A stretch of 64,000 nt of DNA from positions 8,628,858-8,692,857 of the forward strand of contig OX638135.1 of assembly GCA_951804985.1 (NCBI GenBank), read 5' to 3'. Origin of the DNA: Dryomyza anilis. Lineage: Eukaryota > Arthropoda > Insecta > Diptera > Dryomyzidae. Position 1 is the first letter of the stretch, and every line of letters begins with the position of its first letter. The notes under the pieces are model-generated. The model was not told the DNA's origin, did no database searches, and saw nothing but the letters and a program-made list of their open reading frames with translations. Below are positions 1-11,463 of the stretch, piece after piece. The position numbers and the translations under genes were made by a program.

Positions 1-1038
1 TAACATTTTTAACTTCCGATTCAATTGGTTTTATTTCCTTTACTTTATTTGATTTCTTTATAATTTGTTTATTTTTAATTTCCTTAATTCCTATATTCTG
101 TTCATTATTCGCGTCAAGTTGTGTATTATTATTTAGTTCATTACATGTTTTCGTTGGAAGATTTCTATCTTCGTTAATATGTATTTTTATTTTTTGTTCT
201 TCATTTTCTGCGTTAATAATATTCCCTTTTTTATTTTGTTGTAGTGTCCTCTTTGGAACTTCTACAACTACTGGCCTTACTACACTATTTGCTAAGGGTC
301 CCCGGTTTAGTGGCCTTGACTGGGCCCCTGGTAGTTTCCCTGTGGACTGCTATTATTGTTCCATGCATCATATTTGCGTTTGGCATAACAATTCATAATA
401 ACATAACCGTCCTTTCTGCACCAAGTGCAATATTTAGCGGGCCTATTTGCAAAATTCCCATTACCATTATTTCCTTGAAAAACTTGTGTATCGCGTTTAA
501 CACGACAATCCCCCTCGATGTGTCCCCCTCTATGGCACCAATCGCATCTCAATCCTGGAGCACGCCCGCCTTGGTTCTAGATACCACCTTAACCATTTAC
601 CTGAGGGTGGCTGACTTCCTTGGGGAGCAGTATGTCCTGAAACAACATTCCGACCCGAACGATCTGCACACTGTTCAGGTCCATAAGTACGACAGTCACT
701 GCAATACGGAGTGTTTCTCCGTGTATGACATTCATCCCTCAGATGTCCCTTCTTCTTGCAAAAAGAATGTAGTTATATGCTGCTTCATACCTATATTTTG
801 TGTTTTCTCTTCCGTATCCTTTTTTTCATTGCCTTGGCCACCTGATGCATTACGATAATTTGGCATGAAGGCCGATGAGAGCTCATTTAAATGGACTCCA
901 AACTTGTCTATGCCCGTTAACTCCGCTGACTCCCTTTGTCGCATGGTCCAATGCCTCTTCCACCAATTTCTCCGGTGTTGTCCCGAAGTCCTAACTTAAA
1001 TGAGCTTTTAACTAAATTATTCATTTCATTAACGAACA
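1..1038 (-). pseudogene. Element G gag, C-terminal part with zinc knuckles (copy 1)
   Basis: This is the nucleocapsid part of an LTR-retrotransposon Gag, read right to left. Around 307-552 two Cys/His knuckles are visible (CDWCHRGGHIEGDC and CTWCRKDGYVIMNC, spacing C-x2-C-x4-H-x4-C), which in Gag proteins bind RNA during packaging. A further frame at 732-944 matches the stretch before the knuckles in the better-preserved copy at 55917-56705. Frameshifts separate the pieces, so this is not a working gene. Left of 300 the reading continues as a Lys/Asn-rich tail and runs off the window edge; no protease motif is seen. At 1038 the gene is broken by LINE1 and resumes at 5124. The family is a Ty3/gypsy-like element by inference; its own pol is not in this copy. 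Confidence 0.8.
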
Positions 1039-1057
1039 TATTAAATTCTATGTTTTC

Positions 1058-1860
1058 TTGTTCCGGTCCCTGCGGACAGCTTTATCATGCTCCATGTGCC
1101 AATATTTCTATGGCGTGTACAGAATTTTTAAGTTCAGTGCACTCAGGTTTGCAATGGTATTGTCCTACTTGCAGACCTCTCTCTCCATCAGTTTTTTTTT
1201 TGTTAAAATTAAAAACTTTGGAGATAGGCTAAATACTTTAAACATCAATTATATAGAAATTTCAAATTCATTAAATGAATTTAATTCATTGGTACATGCA
1301 TGTGATACTGAGCATTTGGCGGATTGTATTGCTAATCACACAGTAATTATCGACGATTCTGCCTCATCTGATATTGTTCCTCCACCCAAAAAAGTGGTCA
1401 AAAAGCGCAAACGAGTTAATAGTAATAACTCACTAAACCCTCCTCGGGCAAAGCGCATTTCACATAAAACTTCTATCACTCCTCCCCCTCAACCTTCTAA
1501 TGCAGCGCCTTTACTAGTAGCAGTAAGCCTGCCCGAAAATAGCATTAATAATATTATCAATATTAATAATGAAAATTCTGGATTGAAGGCAATACCTAAA
1601 TTAAAAAGAATTTTTATTTCTAGATTAATGCCTGACACGACTACTGACAATATAATCAGCTTTTTAAAAACAAATAATCTAGTACCTGCTGACACCTACA
1701 TACCATGTAAGAAAATTGGTAACAGGCCATCTTATGCTGTATCAATCGCTACAGAATATGCTGCGGATGTTATTCGCTCAAATCTTTGGGCAGACAATAT
1801 TTTTGTTTCCGAATTCAAACAAAAAAAGTCAACAAACCAACTGCACACCAAAATTCAAAA
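1058..1860 (+). pseudogene. LINE1 ORF1 (PHD-like finger plus RRM-like C-terminus), frameshifted
   Basis: The first 60 residues hold a Cys/His finger (CSGPCGQLYHAPC then WYCPTC) of the PHD type found in ORF1 of some insect non-LTR elements. It is read in the frame covering 936-1232. After a run of T near 1190 the reading moves to the frame covering 1058-1948. There it has a basic stretch (KKVVKKRKR), a proline-rich stretch and a C-terminal region that looks like an RNA-recognition fold (KRIFISRLMPDTTTDNI). ORF1 proteins bind element RNA in the ribonucleoprotein. The T-run frameshift inactivates it. The RRM assignment is by sequence feel only. Confidence 0.65.
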
Positions 1861-1868
1861 AACTAGAG

Positions 1869-4800
1869 CGAATCACCCTTTACTATCAAAACGTAAGGGG
1901 TTTGCGCTCAAAGACTCGAGATATTTTTTTAGCTACTCAAACTTTTGAATATGATCTCATAGCATTAACTGAGACTTGGTTGAATAATAGCTATTTAAGT
2001 ATTGTAGCCGCGGTAGCTCAGTGGTTAGTGCGTTGGACTGCGAGCCGGTTCAAGCCTGGACTGGGGCTAACAACATCTTTTCATAGAAACATTTTTCTAT
2101 ACCGCGCTACCTCTCGGCAGTAAATGGCAAACCTACGAGAGTAAAAATTGCCTATGAAAAGCTCTCACCCGCCGTTCGGATTCGTCAATAAACTGTAGGT
2201 CCCACCACTTTGAGCACAAATATAACACGCACAGCTCAAAATGGTGAGAGAGCTCGGCCTAAGTTCTTATAGAGCTGTAGTGCCAAACTATTATTATTAT
2301 ATTTAAGTATTGAAATATTTGATAATAGTTTCAATATCTTTAGAAAATATCGGTTTGAGTGTGAAAATTCTTCAGTCGGTGGTGGTGTTTTAATTGCAGT
2401 CAAGAATACTTTTATAAGTTCCTTAGTAGAAATACCTATTGCTTCTACATTAGAGCTTATTTGTGTAAAGATTGTATTACACAATTCCTGTGTATATATC
2501 TTAAATGCATATATTCCTCCTAAAAGTAATGTTGAAGCCTTTGAGACTTTATCGAAGTCAGTTGATTTTGTACTAGATTAACTTAATAGTTCTGACGATA
2601 TTTTAAGGATGGGAGATTTTAATCTACCTGATTTAAAATGGGGTAGATCTGACGATGATACATATTATTGTGCATCTAACTCTAAAACCCGACAAGAACA
2701 AATTTTTGTTGACACTATCTCATCTGACTTACAACAAGTAAGTTATATTACTAACTGTCTAGATAGACAACTTGACCTGGTTTTTACTACTGACACTAAT
2801 AATTCGGTTGTTAAACGGTCTATTCATGCTCTAACAGGCATTGATAATTATCATCCACCTTTAACAATTTATTACCAATCTGATAGAGATAATATAATTA
2901 ATTCTCGCTCTTCAGATAAAGTATATGAATTTAATTTTGCTAAAGCAGATTATGCTAAAACGAATGAATTGTTATTTGCAATACGTGATTTTTTATCAAA
3001 CTATATTGACAATAATCAACTCGATTGTTCCATAAATTTCTTTTACTTTGAACTATTTTCTTATATTGCACTATCGGTACCTTACAGTCTGAAATTTTCT
3101 AAGCAATCATCGTATCCATGGTACACCAAAGAATTTAAGAATTTACGTAATTCTAGGAATAGAGCATGGAATAGATATGTCAATAGTCAAAATCCTAATG
3201 ACCTAGAAACATACACTATCATGTTTCTGGAATTTAAAAGTAATTCAGCTTCACTTTATTCTGATTATGTTGAAAAAATGAAGCTTAAAATATTATCAGA
3301 CCCTAAGAAGTTTTGGGGTTTTATTAATACTAAAAAGAAAAGTGATGGTTTTCCAGCATCATTTAAAAATAACGAGGAGTTCACGAGTGACCCTGATATT
3401 ATATGTGGCTTATTTGCTAGCCTTTTTAAGCAGTCGTTTAGTAGTGATCCGTTCATTATTGATAATAACTATTTTCAATACATGCACTCAGCACCCAAAA
3501 CTTCACTAGATTCTATGTCCTTTACACCGGATTTAATCTTGCAATACATTTCGTCAATTGATGATGATTATAGCTCTGGGCCAGACGGTATTCCTGCTAC
3601 AGTTTTAAAGAACTGTGGTGCGTCGTTATGTATGCCCATTAGTATCATATTTAATAAATCAATTAATGAAGATAATTTTCCACAGTTTTGGAAAAACTCA
3701 TTTATAAGTCCAATTTTTAAAAAAGGGTGCAAAAACGATTATACCAATTATAGACCAATTGCTAAACTCTCATCTATCCCGAAATTGTTTGAACGCATTG
3801 TGTATGATCATGTAAAAATTCATTGTAAACATGTAATTACAACACGCCAGCATGGATTTGTTACCGGTAGATCCACGGTATCAAACCTACTGGATTTCAC
3901 CTCATTCACAACTGACGAAATCGAGTCAGGAAATCAAGTTGATTGCATATATACTGACTTCAGTAAAGCTTTCAACAAACTTCCTCACAATTTAATTTTG
4001 TTCAAATTAAAGATACTTGGTTTTCCAGAATTGTATCTGTGAAATGGATACAATCTTATTTATCTATCGGTCATATCACCTTTTATTGCAACATCCGGGG
4101 TACCTCAGGGTAGCCATCTTGGACCTCTTTTATTTATTTTGGCGATTAATGATTTCATATACAATATAAAGTACTCCAATTTATTAATTTATGCCGATGA
4201 CATGAAAATTTATAAAGCTATCAAGGATGAGAAGGACGCTAAATTACTGCAGACAGATTTAAATTTTTTTGAGATTTGGTGTTTTAAGAACCATTTGGTA
4301 CTTAATCCAGATAAGTGTCAGTCTATGATATTTTCTCGAAAGAGAAACAATATAGAGTATAACTATATGTTAAAAGAGGAAAATGTTAGTCGAGTACATA
4401 TAGTAAAGGATCTAGGACTGTTTGTTGATCCCACTTTATCGTTCAAACTTCATATTGAACATATATGTAAAAAAGCCTCTTCATTGCTTGGTTTTATCAA
4501 TATTCCTTTGACTACATTAACTCTATATAATACTCTAGTACGTTGTCATCTAGAATATGCAAGTCAAGTATGGTCTCCTTTTTATAAAGTGCACACTGAT
4601 CGTATCGAACGTATACAAAAAAACTTTGTACGATTCGCTCTCAATGGTTTAAATTGGGTTGATAATTACAATCTTCCACCATACGAGGATCGGCTGAAGC
4701 TATTAAACTTGAAATCACTTGAAGATCGCAGAAAAAATGCTGATGTAATCTATATACATCAACTAATTACAGGTAAATTGGATTCACCAGAGCTTCTACG

Positions 4801-4987
4801 ATATATAACCTTTAACCAAAATCGTAGAAGTAGTAGAAATGGTGATACATTATTCTATCTTCCATTTAGCAGAACAAATTATGTTGTATCATCACCTTTT
4901 AACCGTATGTGTAATATAGTTAATAATTGCAGACATTTTAATGTTAATCTGTCAAAAAGTCAGCTCAAATGTAGATTGAAGCTTTAA
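1869..4987 (+). pseudogene. LINE1 ORF2 (endonuclease-reverse transcriptase), broken
   Basis: The N-terminal AP-endonuclease domain is visible as YYQNVRGLRSK, ALTETWL and MGDFNLPDLKWG. Endonucleases of this class nick target DNA for target-primed reverse transcription. The usual SDH near the domain end reads DNYHP here. The reverse transcriptase follows with SSGPDGIPA, NYRPIAKLSSIPKLFE, YTDFSKAFNK, GVPQGSHLGPLLF and the catalytic YADD near 4193. Breaks: the SINE at 2005-2299 splits the endonuclease, an in-frame stop lies near 2579, a small deletion/frameshift lies at 4040-4090, and a shorter gap falls near 4495. The reading ends at 4987 with a normal-looking C-terminus and a short 3' UTR to 5123. 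Confidence 0.85.
2005..2299 (+). mobile_element. tRNA-derived SINE, copy 1
   Basis: A 295-bp element with a tRNA-like head: A-box-like TAGCTCAGTGGTTAG and B-box-like GGTTCAAGCC, the internal RNA polymerase III promoter. A tRNA-unrelated body and a (TTA)n tail follow. It is flanked by a perfect 13-bp target duplication TATTTAAGTATTG at 1992-2004 and 2300-2312, which fixes the ends. Compared with the copies at 38271-38575 and 40213-40545 it lacks about 10 bp just before the B box, with CCG microhomology at the deletion. It sits inside LINE1 ORF2, so it is younger than LINE1. Confidence 0.9.
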
Positions 4988-5123
4988 TAACAAAAATAAT
5001 ATTGTAGATATTTTAACAACTGCATGCGTTTGTTACGAGCCCAACTACTATTAGTGGGTAAATTTTTTCAAGCATTTATGCTTTGAAAGTGCAAGCTAGC
5101 TGTATTAGCTAAAACTCGATTAT

Positions 5124-6096
5124 AACACGTCGTCTTTCGTATCATTATATTTACATTTAATAGTGCTTAATGCTGCCGACTGCAGGTTAACCAAACGCCT
5201 CGAGAAAAATCTAATACTTTCCCCCGGATACTGAGATGCCTTTCTAATGTCATATTGAATGGCATCTACTGACCTACATTCCAAGTACGTATTCCTTAAC
5301 AGATTGAATAAATCATCTATTGTGTCAAACTCCTTTGAACTTACTTAGTCAAAAGCATCTCCCTGTAAACGAACCCTAACGCCTTTAATAAACTCCTTCA
5401 TTTGTTCAGGCTTCAGTTCTGCCCTCACCACTTCACATTCTTCAATAAAACGATGAAGATCCGTCCTCAGCGATGATGAATCTGCACCTGTAAAATCTGG
5501 CACCGCATTTTTAACGAATTTCGCGACTTCGCCTAATCCCATGTTGCCCTGTGTTGTGATGTCACTTTCTACGGTATCCTTGTGGTATAAGAATGTCTCG
5601 TGCGCTGTCTTAACCTCCTCGTTCAAATATCTAATACGCGCGTTCAACTCCTGTATTTTGTTGTTCGCTTCCTCCAACGTTCGCTTCCTCCCTTGCCTGT
5701 CGTCTGACAGAATTATTTATTGATTCCTCAGAAATATTCTTTTCTTTCAATAAATTTTATGTTTTCCTCTTCTGATTCTTCTAACTCTGCTTTACGTTTT
5801 AAACAATAATGGTTAAAACGTTTTCGCAACCCGTCAACTAATCTTTCTAATTCAACATTTTCTGCTAAAACAGATTTTATTTTTAAATTCTGAAAATTTA
5901 GTAACTCTTCTACTATTTTATCTGTCTCCTCTAATTTAGATAAATGCAGAATTCTAGATATATTATCTTTTAATAATGCTGTACTATCTTTATTTAGTAT
6001 TGTTGGTACAAATTGCGACCATAATTTTTCAACAAATCTGTCCAATTCGCTAGATTGCTTTTGAATATACGCATTTAATTCATTGGCATCTGCCAT
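5124..6096 (-). pseudogene. Element G gag, N-terminal part (copy 1)
   Basis: The reading starts at 6096 with MADANELNAYIQKQS and is recognisable to 5728, then in another frame from 5677 to 5345 and on to LINE1. It matches the N-termini at 46946 and 57629, which supports this start. The region has helical, coiled-coil-like composition (many E, K, N, L), as is usual for matrix/capsid halves of LTR-element Gag. No enzymatic motif is expected or seen. At least two frameshifts and stops break it. Together with 1-1038 it formed one gag gene before LINE1 inserted. Confidence 0.75.
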
Positions 6097-6917
6097 TAAA
6101 TATTTTCAATCAATTTAAAACGTTATCTTTATCTTTTAATTAAAAAAAATAAATTTCATCAAGTTGTAATTGAAAATTTCAATGAAACAAAAATGTTACC
6201 CAAACAACAATGAAATCAATTTTGGCATTCATGAAGTCTAACTATAAACTATATTTTTTTTTCAAATTTATATTGAAGTATTTTTTTTTTAATCCGTTTT
6301 CTATGACATTGGAAAAATAAAAATAATTTTAGTTTTCCAAATAAAAAGATTGTAAAAAAATTTAACATACAATGATTTTTTAATATAAATTTTTTGTTAT
6401 TTTTAAAATCATAACAGCAATCAGTGCTGTGTTCACACGCTTTAAAATTTAATCAAATCATTTAGTTTTTATTTGTTATACACTGGAGGGTCCGTAGTTT
6501 GGAATCTCAGTGTTATTTCGATTTATTTATTTGGAAATGTTAATTTTCCTTTTTAAATTAAAAGAAAGTTTTTAAAATCTTTAATTTTCACTTGTTATAC
6601 ACTGGAGCGTCCGTAGTTCGGAATCTCAGTGTTATTTTATTTATTTTTTATTGAATGCTAATTGCTAATACTATTCATTTAAATTTTTTTTTTTAAATGC
6701 TTAAAAAAAATTGTTCGTAGTTCTAATCCCTTTTTTTAACACTTCTAAAATACTATTAAAAAAAAAATAAAAATGAAAACTCCCCTATTCTTTTTTTTTT
6801 TTAATAAAATTTTCAAACACTTACCATTTTATTTTTAGAGTCCTTCCTCCTTCGTCCTTCCTTCTTCTTATCTCTCGGTCGTTGAGAGGTTGGTACCGAC
6901 GTACCGGCAGCGCCAAA
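6097..6917 (-). other. Element G 5' leader and primer-binding site
   Basis: This is untranslated leader between the 5' LTR and gag, very AT-rich with T and A runs. Immediately inside the LTR the minus strand begins TTTGGCGCTGCCGGTA (positions 6917 leftward), a plausible tRNA primer-binding site of the TGGCGC type used by some insect gypsy elements; the tRNA is not identified with certainty. The copy at 48160-48179 has the same site with TGGCGCAGCCGGTAGG. A motif around TACACTGGAG-GTCCGTAG occurs twice (about 6479 and 6599), a short direct repeat within the leader that is also present in copy 2. Confidence 0.6.
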
Positions 6918-7515
6918 TGTTGTAAAATTTTTAGTGTATGCGGTGGTGTCCTAAGTTCTCCTCTATGCTTCTTACTTTATTATTTAAATAATTAGACTGG
7001 AACCACTTTATATTTTTATAACACTTTATTAATTTTACTACCTCCACTTGAGGCTCACTAAACTACTCTTCATTAAATTGCAACGAAAGGTATTAACAAT
7101 ACCTTCGTTGCAATCTTTTCTTAAATTCTATTCTCACTATGTTCTAGCGAGTTTTCACTTTCACTCAATTTTGGTGTACGTGACTTTTGAAGAAAGTCCG
7201 ACTTGCAGTTTTTGGCTGACACCAATTGCGAAATATCAGAATTGTTGGCAAACGCTGTTTTGCTTATTTTAACATAGACCCAAAATTATGCAATGGAAAA
7301 TTGTATTGCAAGCAAAGCTTTAGCGCTTTACCAAATTATTATCATTGTTGCCAACGTGAAGCGTTGGGACAATGCTATGAACATGTTGCTGTACAACATG
7401 AGTACAACATGATATAAAAACATGATACGCTCAACATATGTACAGCAACATCCAAAACTGAATGAATAGTAAAGAACCATAAAGAAAAGAAAAATGTATG
7501 CGCTAATTCACAACA
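6918..7515 (-). repeat. Element G 5' LTR
   Basis: About 598 bp, beginning TGTTGT and ending ACAACA on the plus strand, the short inverted ends typical of LTRs. Full or partial relatives lie at 31523-32203, 37189-37847, 48180-48780 and 57932-58502. Position next to the leader and gag identifies this as the 5' LTR of the minus-strand copy. It abuts LINE2 sequence directly at 7516, so element G inserted into LINE2. Short open frames inside it recur in every LTR copy and are not genes. Confidence 0.85.
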
Positions 7516-8843
7516 ATGCCACCATTAATTAATTTAAATACAAATATGACTCCAAGCATGTTTCGTCTGCTTTTAAGAGTTGGAAGATTTAGTAATTTTA
7601 GTCGATTTTCATAAGGTGGTAGGTGTATATCCGGATTCCAATTGAGGTTTCGAAGTGAAAATAATAAAAATTGTTTTTGAACTGATTCAATAGTGTCATT
7701 ATGTATATTATAATGTGGGTTCCAAACAATGGATGCATATTCCAAAATGGGAGGTACAAGTGAGGTATAAAGCAATTTCGTCGTATATGGATCTTCAAAC
7801 TCTTTAGACCAGCGTTTTATAAATCCAAAAACATCTTTAGCTTTATTTGTCATTTTATTAATGTGTAGATGAAAACGAAGCTTAGGGTCCATTGATACTC
7901 CTAAGTCGTCAAAGGTTGAAACTGTATCTAAATTAATTCCAGAAATGCTATAACTTATATAAATAGGGCATCTACGAGTGTAGGTAATTTGCTTACATTT
8001 CTTGTTATTAAGGTTTAGGTGGTTATAAGTACACCAATATTCTAACCTATTTAGATCTTCTTGAATGCATGATTGCTGTACTGCATCGTTAAATGAATGG
8101 AATAATTTGACATCATCTGCATACATTAAAATTCTACAGTGTTTTATAACTGACGGTAGGTCATTTATAAGTAAGATAAATAATATTGGGCCAAGATGAA
8201 TTCCTTGGGGAACACCTGACGAAACCGAAATATACCTTGATGTAGCTTCCTTAAATAACACTCTCTGTTTTCTGGATGTCAGATAAGATTTTATCCAGTT
8301 TAGGAGACATTTTGGAAATTCCAATAGATCTAGTTTTATTAAAAGTAATTCGTGCTTAACACTATCGAAAGCTTTGCTAAAATCTGTGTATACTACATCT
8401 GTTTGTAATCCACAATTAAAGCCATTTATGACTGTAGTTGTGAACTCTAACAGATTGGTACATGTTGATCTACCTTTCAGGAATCCATGCTGATAACCGT
8501 ATTCACTGGAAACAATTGATAGCAAACTATGTGTGAGCTGATCGGTTAGAATTTTTTCAAATAATTTAGGAATAGCACTTAGTTTTGAAATACCTCTGTA
8601 ATTTACAACGTTAGATCTACTACCACTTTTAAACAGGGGAATAATAAATGATTCCTTCCATATATCCGGAAATATACCTGTCTTAAGGGACAAATTAAAT
8701 AATGTGGTTAATGGTTTATGTAAAATATCCGCACACCGCATTAATACACAACTATGTATGAAGTCAGGACCCGCCGAATATGATATTGAAATAGTTTTGA
8801 GGTACCTTAAAACTGTATTGGATGTAATACCTGAGACAGACAT
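7516..8843 (-). pseudogene. LINE2 ORF2, reverse transcriptase half
   Basis: A long uninterrupted frame of about 440 codons covers most of the reverse transcriptase: SAGPDFIHSCVL, NYRGISKLSAIPKLFE, HGFLKGRSTCTNLL, YTDFSKAFDSVKHE, SSGVPQGIHLGPILF and the catalytic YADD (in LMYADDVKLF). The thumb and C-terminal region follow (LEYASIVWNPHYN, PPYENRLKLLNLP). The enzyme would copy element RNA at the nicked target. The right end is cut by the Harbinger insertion; the left end stops where the element G LTR begins, so the last residues are missing. It is the best-preserved RT of this group in the window. Confidence 0.85.
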
Positions 8844-8844
8844 C

Positions 8845-8910
8845 TGGTATTCATACCATAATATTTGAAATACCAGATGTGTGTCTCACAATATTATAAT
8901 ATTTTTGTAG
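8845..8910. repeat. Harbinger left terminal inverted repeat
   Basis: The sequence GGTATTCATACCATAATA and following bases match, in reverse complement, the right end around 11400-11455. The internal 10-bp stem ATCTGGTATT / AATACCAGAT makes this end a hairpin. The outermost bases are uncertain by roughly 10 bp. Confidence 0.6.
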
Positions 8911-9118
8911 TATTCCTTGATTTCATTGTGGTATTTGGCTGGTACAAATACCACGAAACTATTCGTAGTATTTTTGTAGTTTGCAATTAAACACAGCTAA
9001 AACTCTCTTCGTTCTTCAAAAGTTGTCTGTCAAGTTGGGAGCTTATTGCCAAATACGTCAAAATCAGAATAAATAAATTTAAATTAATTCTCGTCTGAAA
9101 TTTAAAATTTATAAAAAA

Positions 9119-9906
9119 ATGGAAAATAAAAACAGGCGCAAATATTTGGGAAGTAGTGAGGTGCATGGCATTATTGATATATGGGAGGAGAACATCGAGC
9201 AATTGCGCGGAGTGCACAAAAATGTACATGTTTACCAAAATATGTGTAAAAATTTAGAAATAAGGTTCAACATACAATTAACAGCACCGGAGCTCAGGAC
9301 ACGCATCAACAATTTAACCAAAAAATACAGGTATAATTATGGAAACCTATATTTAATAATTTAAACTTATATTAAAACTTTTCAGACAAGAAAAAAAATG
9401 GTTGGTCCCTCTGGTGGTTCCCCATCAAATTGGCCATTTTATGACAAAATAAATCAATTTCTTGGCAAATACAAAAGTGATAACATACAAATGCTAATGG
9501 ACGAGAGTATGACCTTTGGTAAGTCCTTTTATTTTATAAAAAAATGTTCAAATACATATTTAATCTACACTTCAAATACAGATGACTCGTCTTGCCCAGC
9601 ATCAACATCAGAATCCTCTTTGGATGGAGTTGCAGTATCGCCAGCAACAGAAATAACAACAGCAGGTTCTCCAGAAATTACTGCAGAGTCTCCACTAGAC
9701 ACATCAACAGAAAAAGCATCTGGATCTGCTGGCTCAAAATCTGCAAAAAAATAATGAGTGATGAAACATTTTTGGAACTAGCAAAGAAAGAACAAAAAAT
9801 GATGGATAATTTTTTGCAAAAGTCATTACAAAATGAAGAAAAAGTGTTTAATCTGCTAGAACAAAACAATATGTTGCTAGCTGAGCTTATAAACAAAAAT
9901 ATTTAA
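9119..9906 (+). CDS. Harbinger Myb/SANT-like accessory protein, three exons
   Basis: Harbinger elements need a second protein with a Myb/SANT or trihelix-like domain that binds the element ends and helps bring the transposase to the nucleus. Exon 1 (9119-9330) starts MENKNRRKYLG and carries the helical domain (IIDIWEENIEQL ... RTRINNLTKKYR). A GTATAA donor and TTTTCAG acceptor remove 9331-9385. Exon 2 (9386-9518) continues QEKKWLVPSGGSPSNW, typical of the family. A GTAAGT donor and ATACAG acceptor remove 9519-9581. Exon 3 has a Ser/Thr-rich linker and a helical C-terminus (LAKKEQKMMDNFLQ). A one-base shift in an A-run near 9743 separates linker and C-terminus, so this copy may be inactive. 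Splicing is inferred from signals and frame continuity. Confidence 0.7.
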
Positions 9907-10034
9907 ATTATTCCTTAATTATTAATTTATTTGAAATGAATTCTTTATTGCATTTGAAGTTCCTTTTTTGTGTTAATTTTATTTTATAATGTACAAATGA
10001 AATAATGATATTAATTTGAATTAATAAAATGTTC

Positions 10035-11062
10035 CTACTTACTTGTGAGAATATGAGTCTTTATTGCAAGTGGTATTTCAACACCACAGCTGTTTCCGCT
10101 TCCAGGCATGTGTCGTTGACCCCTTTCTACGGCCTGCCTTCGGACCTGTCTCCATCTCGGTATATTTATATTCTGCATCCAACACTTGTTTATTTTATCA
10201 TTTTTGTTGTTACATATATTATGAAGAATGCAGCACGCTTTTATCACCGTGTTAACATTTTTGATGTGAACTTCTAAGCCTCGTCCAACTTTTCTGAAAC
10301 GTGCCTTCAGGTGGCCAAATGCATTTTCAACAACGCGGCGGCATGAAGAAAGTTGCTTGTTACATTTTAGTCTTCACTTTGGTTAACAGAAAAAGGAAAA
10401 GGCTTCATTACGTACTGCGATAACTTAAATGCAGAGTCTCCTATCAGAAGTATAGGTACTTTGACTCCTTCTATAAATACTGAATGTCTTTCAAAGACTT
10501 CATTGTTTACGTGGTATGACTTCAGTGCTGAGCATTCAAATATTGAAGAATCGTTGCTCCTTCCTGGTGTACCCACGTTTATATAAGTAAACCTATACCT
10601 ATAGTCGACAGCAGCAAAAAGAACAGTAGAATACCATCCTTTAAAATTGTAAAAGTCACTGGCTTCATCTCTTGGAGGTTTTACTTCAATATGGCATCCA
10701 TCAATTGCTCCATAACATTGAGGAAAACCCAAGCGTTGGAATCCACCAACAATATCTCTAATTTTGGAATCAGTAGGAGGATATGCATTAAATACTTCTT
10801 GTTTGAATATTCTACAGATTTCAGTGCAGAACTCCACAACTAATTCTCCCACCGTGGTTCTCCCAATTCCAAACAAACTTGCGACTGTACGATATTCCGC
10901 TGATGAAGCTAATGCATATAAACCAACAGCAATTCTCTTTTCTAGTGGAATAGCATTACGCCAATATGTATCCATTTTTTGCAAACTCTTCATCGAATTT
11001 ACTAAATATTGAAATGTAGTCCTTTCTACTCTAAACATATTTTTGAATTTTTCAGGGCTCAT
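10035..11062 (-). pseudogene. Harbinger DDE transposase (HARBI1-like), frameshifted
   Basis: The frame 11062-10367 starts MSPEKFKNMF and contains an N-terminal helical region with the GIGRTTVGELV helix-turn-helix. The first catalytic Asp (AIDGCHIEV) and the second (in GRSNDSSIFECS) follow. The third acidic residue lies in VVENAFGHLKARFR, encoded in a shifted frame at about 10360-10250, after which the C-terminus (IKACCILHNICN) runs to 10035. A single-frame break near 10367 therefore inactivates the protein unless it is spliced; I see no good splice sites there. The enzyme cuts and pastes the element. Length and order fit DDE_Tnp_4-type transposases. It converges with the accessory gene, with about 130 bp between them. 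Confidence 0.85.
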
Positions 11063-11393
11063 GGAAGGAACATCTTTTTCCCAGAACTGTGATTCCTCAA
11101 CCTGTTAATGTTTTTAAAGCTTAATTATTAATAAATTAATTAAATAACAAAATTTACTTACCATTGACCAAGCACGTCTGGATTTCCGTTGCGAATTTTT
11201 TTAAAAAGCTAGAGTCCGATATATTTTCATTTTTCTGTATGCCATAATGGCTAGTTTGAAATATTTCATACGATTTCTATTTAAATATATTATTTTGCAA
11301 GTATTTGCAAGCAAAAATGTAATTTTTTCCATTATTATCAATATTTTTAATGAAATAATATAAATAACGACATCTGTCAAAATATACTACAGA

Positions 11394-11463
11394 CTATACT
11401 ACAATATGTCTGCCACCTATCTGGTATTTAGAATACTATGGTATTGTTATTATAATAACTTTA
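11394..11463. repeat. Harbinger right terminal inverted repeat
   Basis: The reverse complement of this end reads AATACCATAGTATTCTAAAT then ACCAGAT, matching the left end with a few mismatches. The adjoining LINE2 sequence resumes at 11464. Confidence 0.6.

Larger units (their letters stand above)
1039..5123 (+). mobile_element. LINE1: APE-type non-LTR retrotransposon (Jockey/CR1-like), 5'-truncated
   Basis: A plus-strand two-ORF non-LTR element inserted in element G gag. The uninterrupted gag copy at 56630-56650 gives the empty site, so the junctions fall at 1038/1039 and 5123/5124, with AACA present on both sides as a possible 4-bp target duplication. ORF1 begins inside a PHD-like finger, without the N-terminal residues that LINE2's related ORF1 has, so the element is probably slightly 5'-truncated. 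ORF2 has an AP-endonuclease domain and a reverse transcriptase with a YADD active site. The 3' end has no poly(A) tail. The clade is judged from motif style only and could be CR1, Jockey or a relative. Confidence 0.85.
8845..11463. mobile_element. PIF/Harbinger DNA transposon with two divergent genes
   Basis: About 2.6 kb inserted in LINE2 ORF2. It has the two-gene layout of Harbinger elements: a Myb/SANT-like DNA-binding protein gene (plus strand) and a DDE transposase gene (minus strand). The ends share an imperfect inverted repeat: ATACCATA..TATT..AAATACCAGAT near 8855-8885, and its complement near 11420-11450. The exact termini are blurred because the flanks read TCTGTCTCAGG on one side and CCTGAGACAGA on the other; a TCT target triplet is compatible with the 3-bp duplication of this superfamily. 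Each end can also fold on itself (ATCTGGTATT with AATACCAGAT). Confidence 0.8.
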
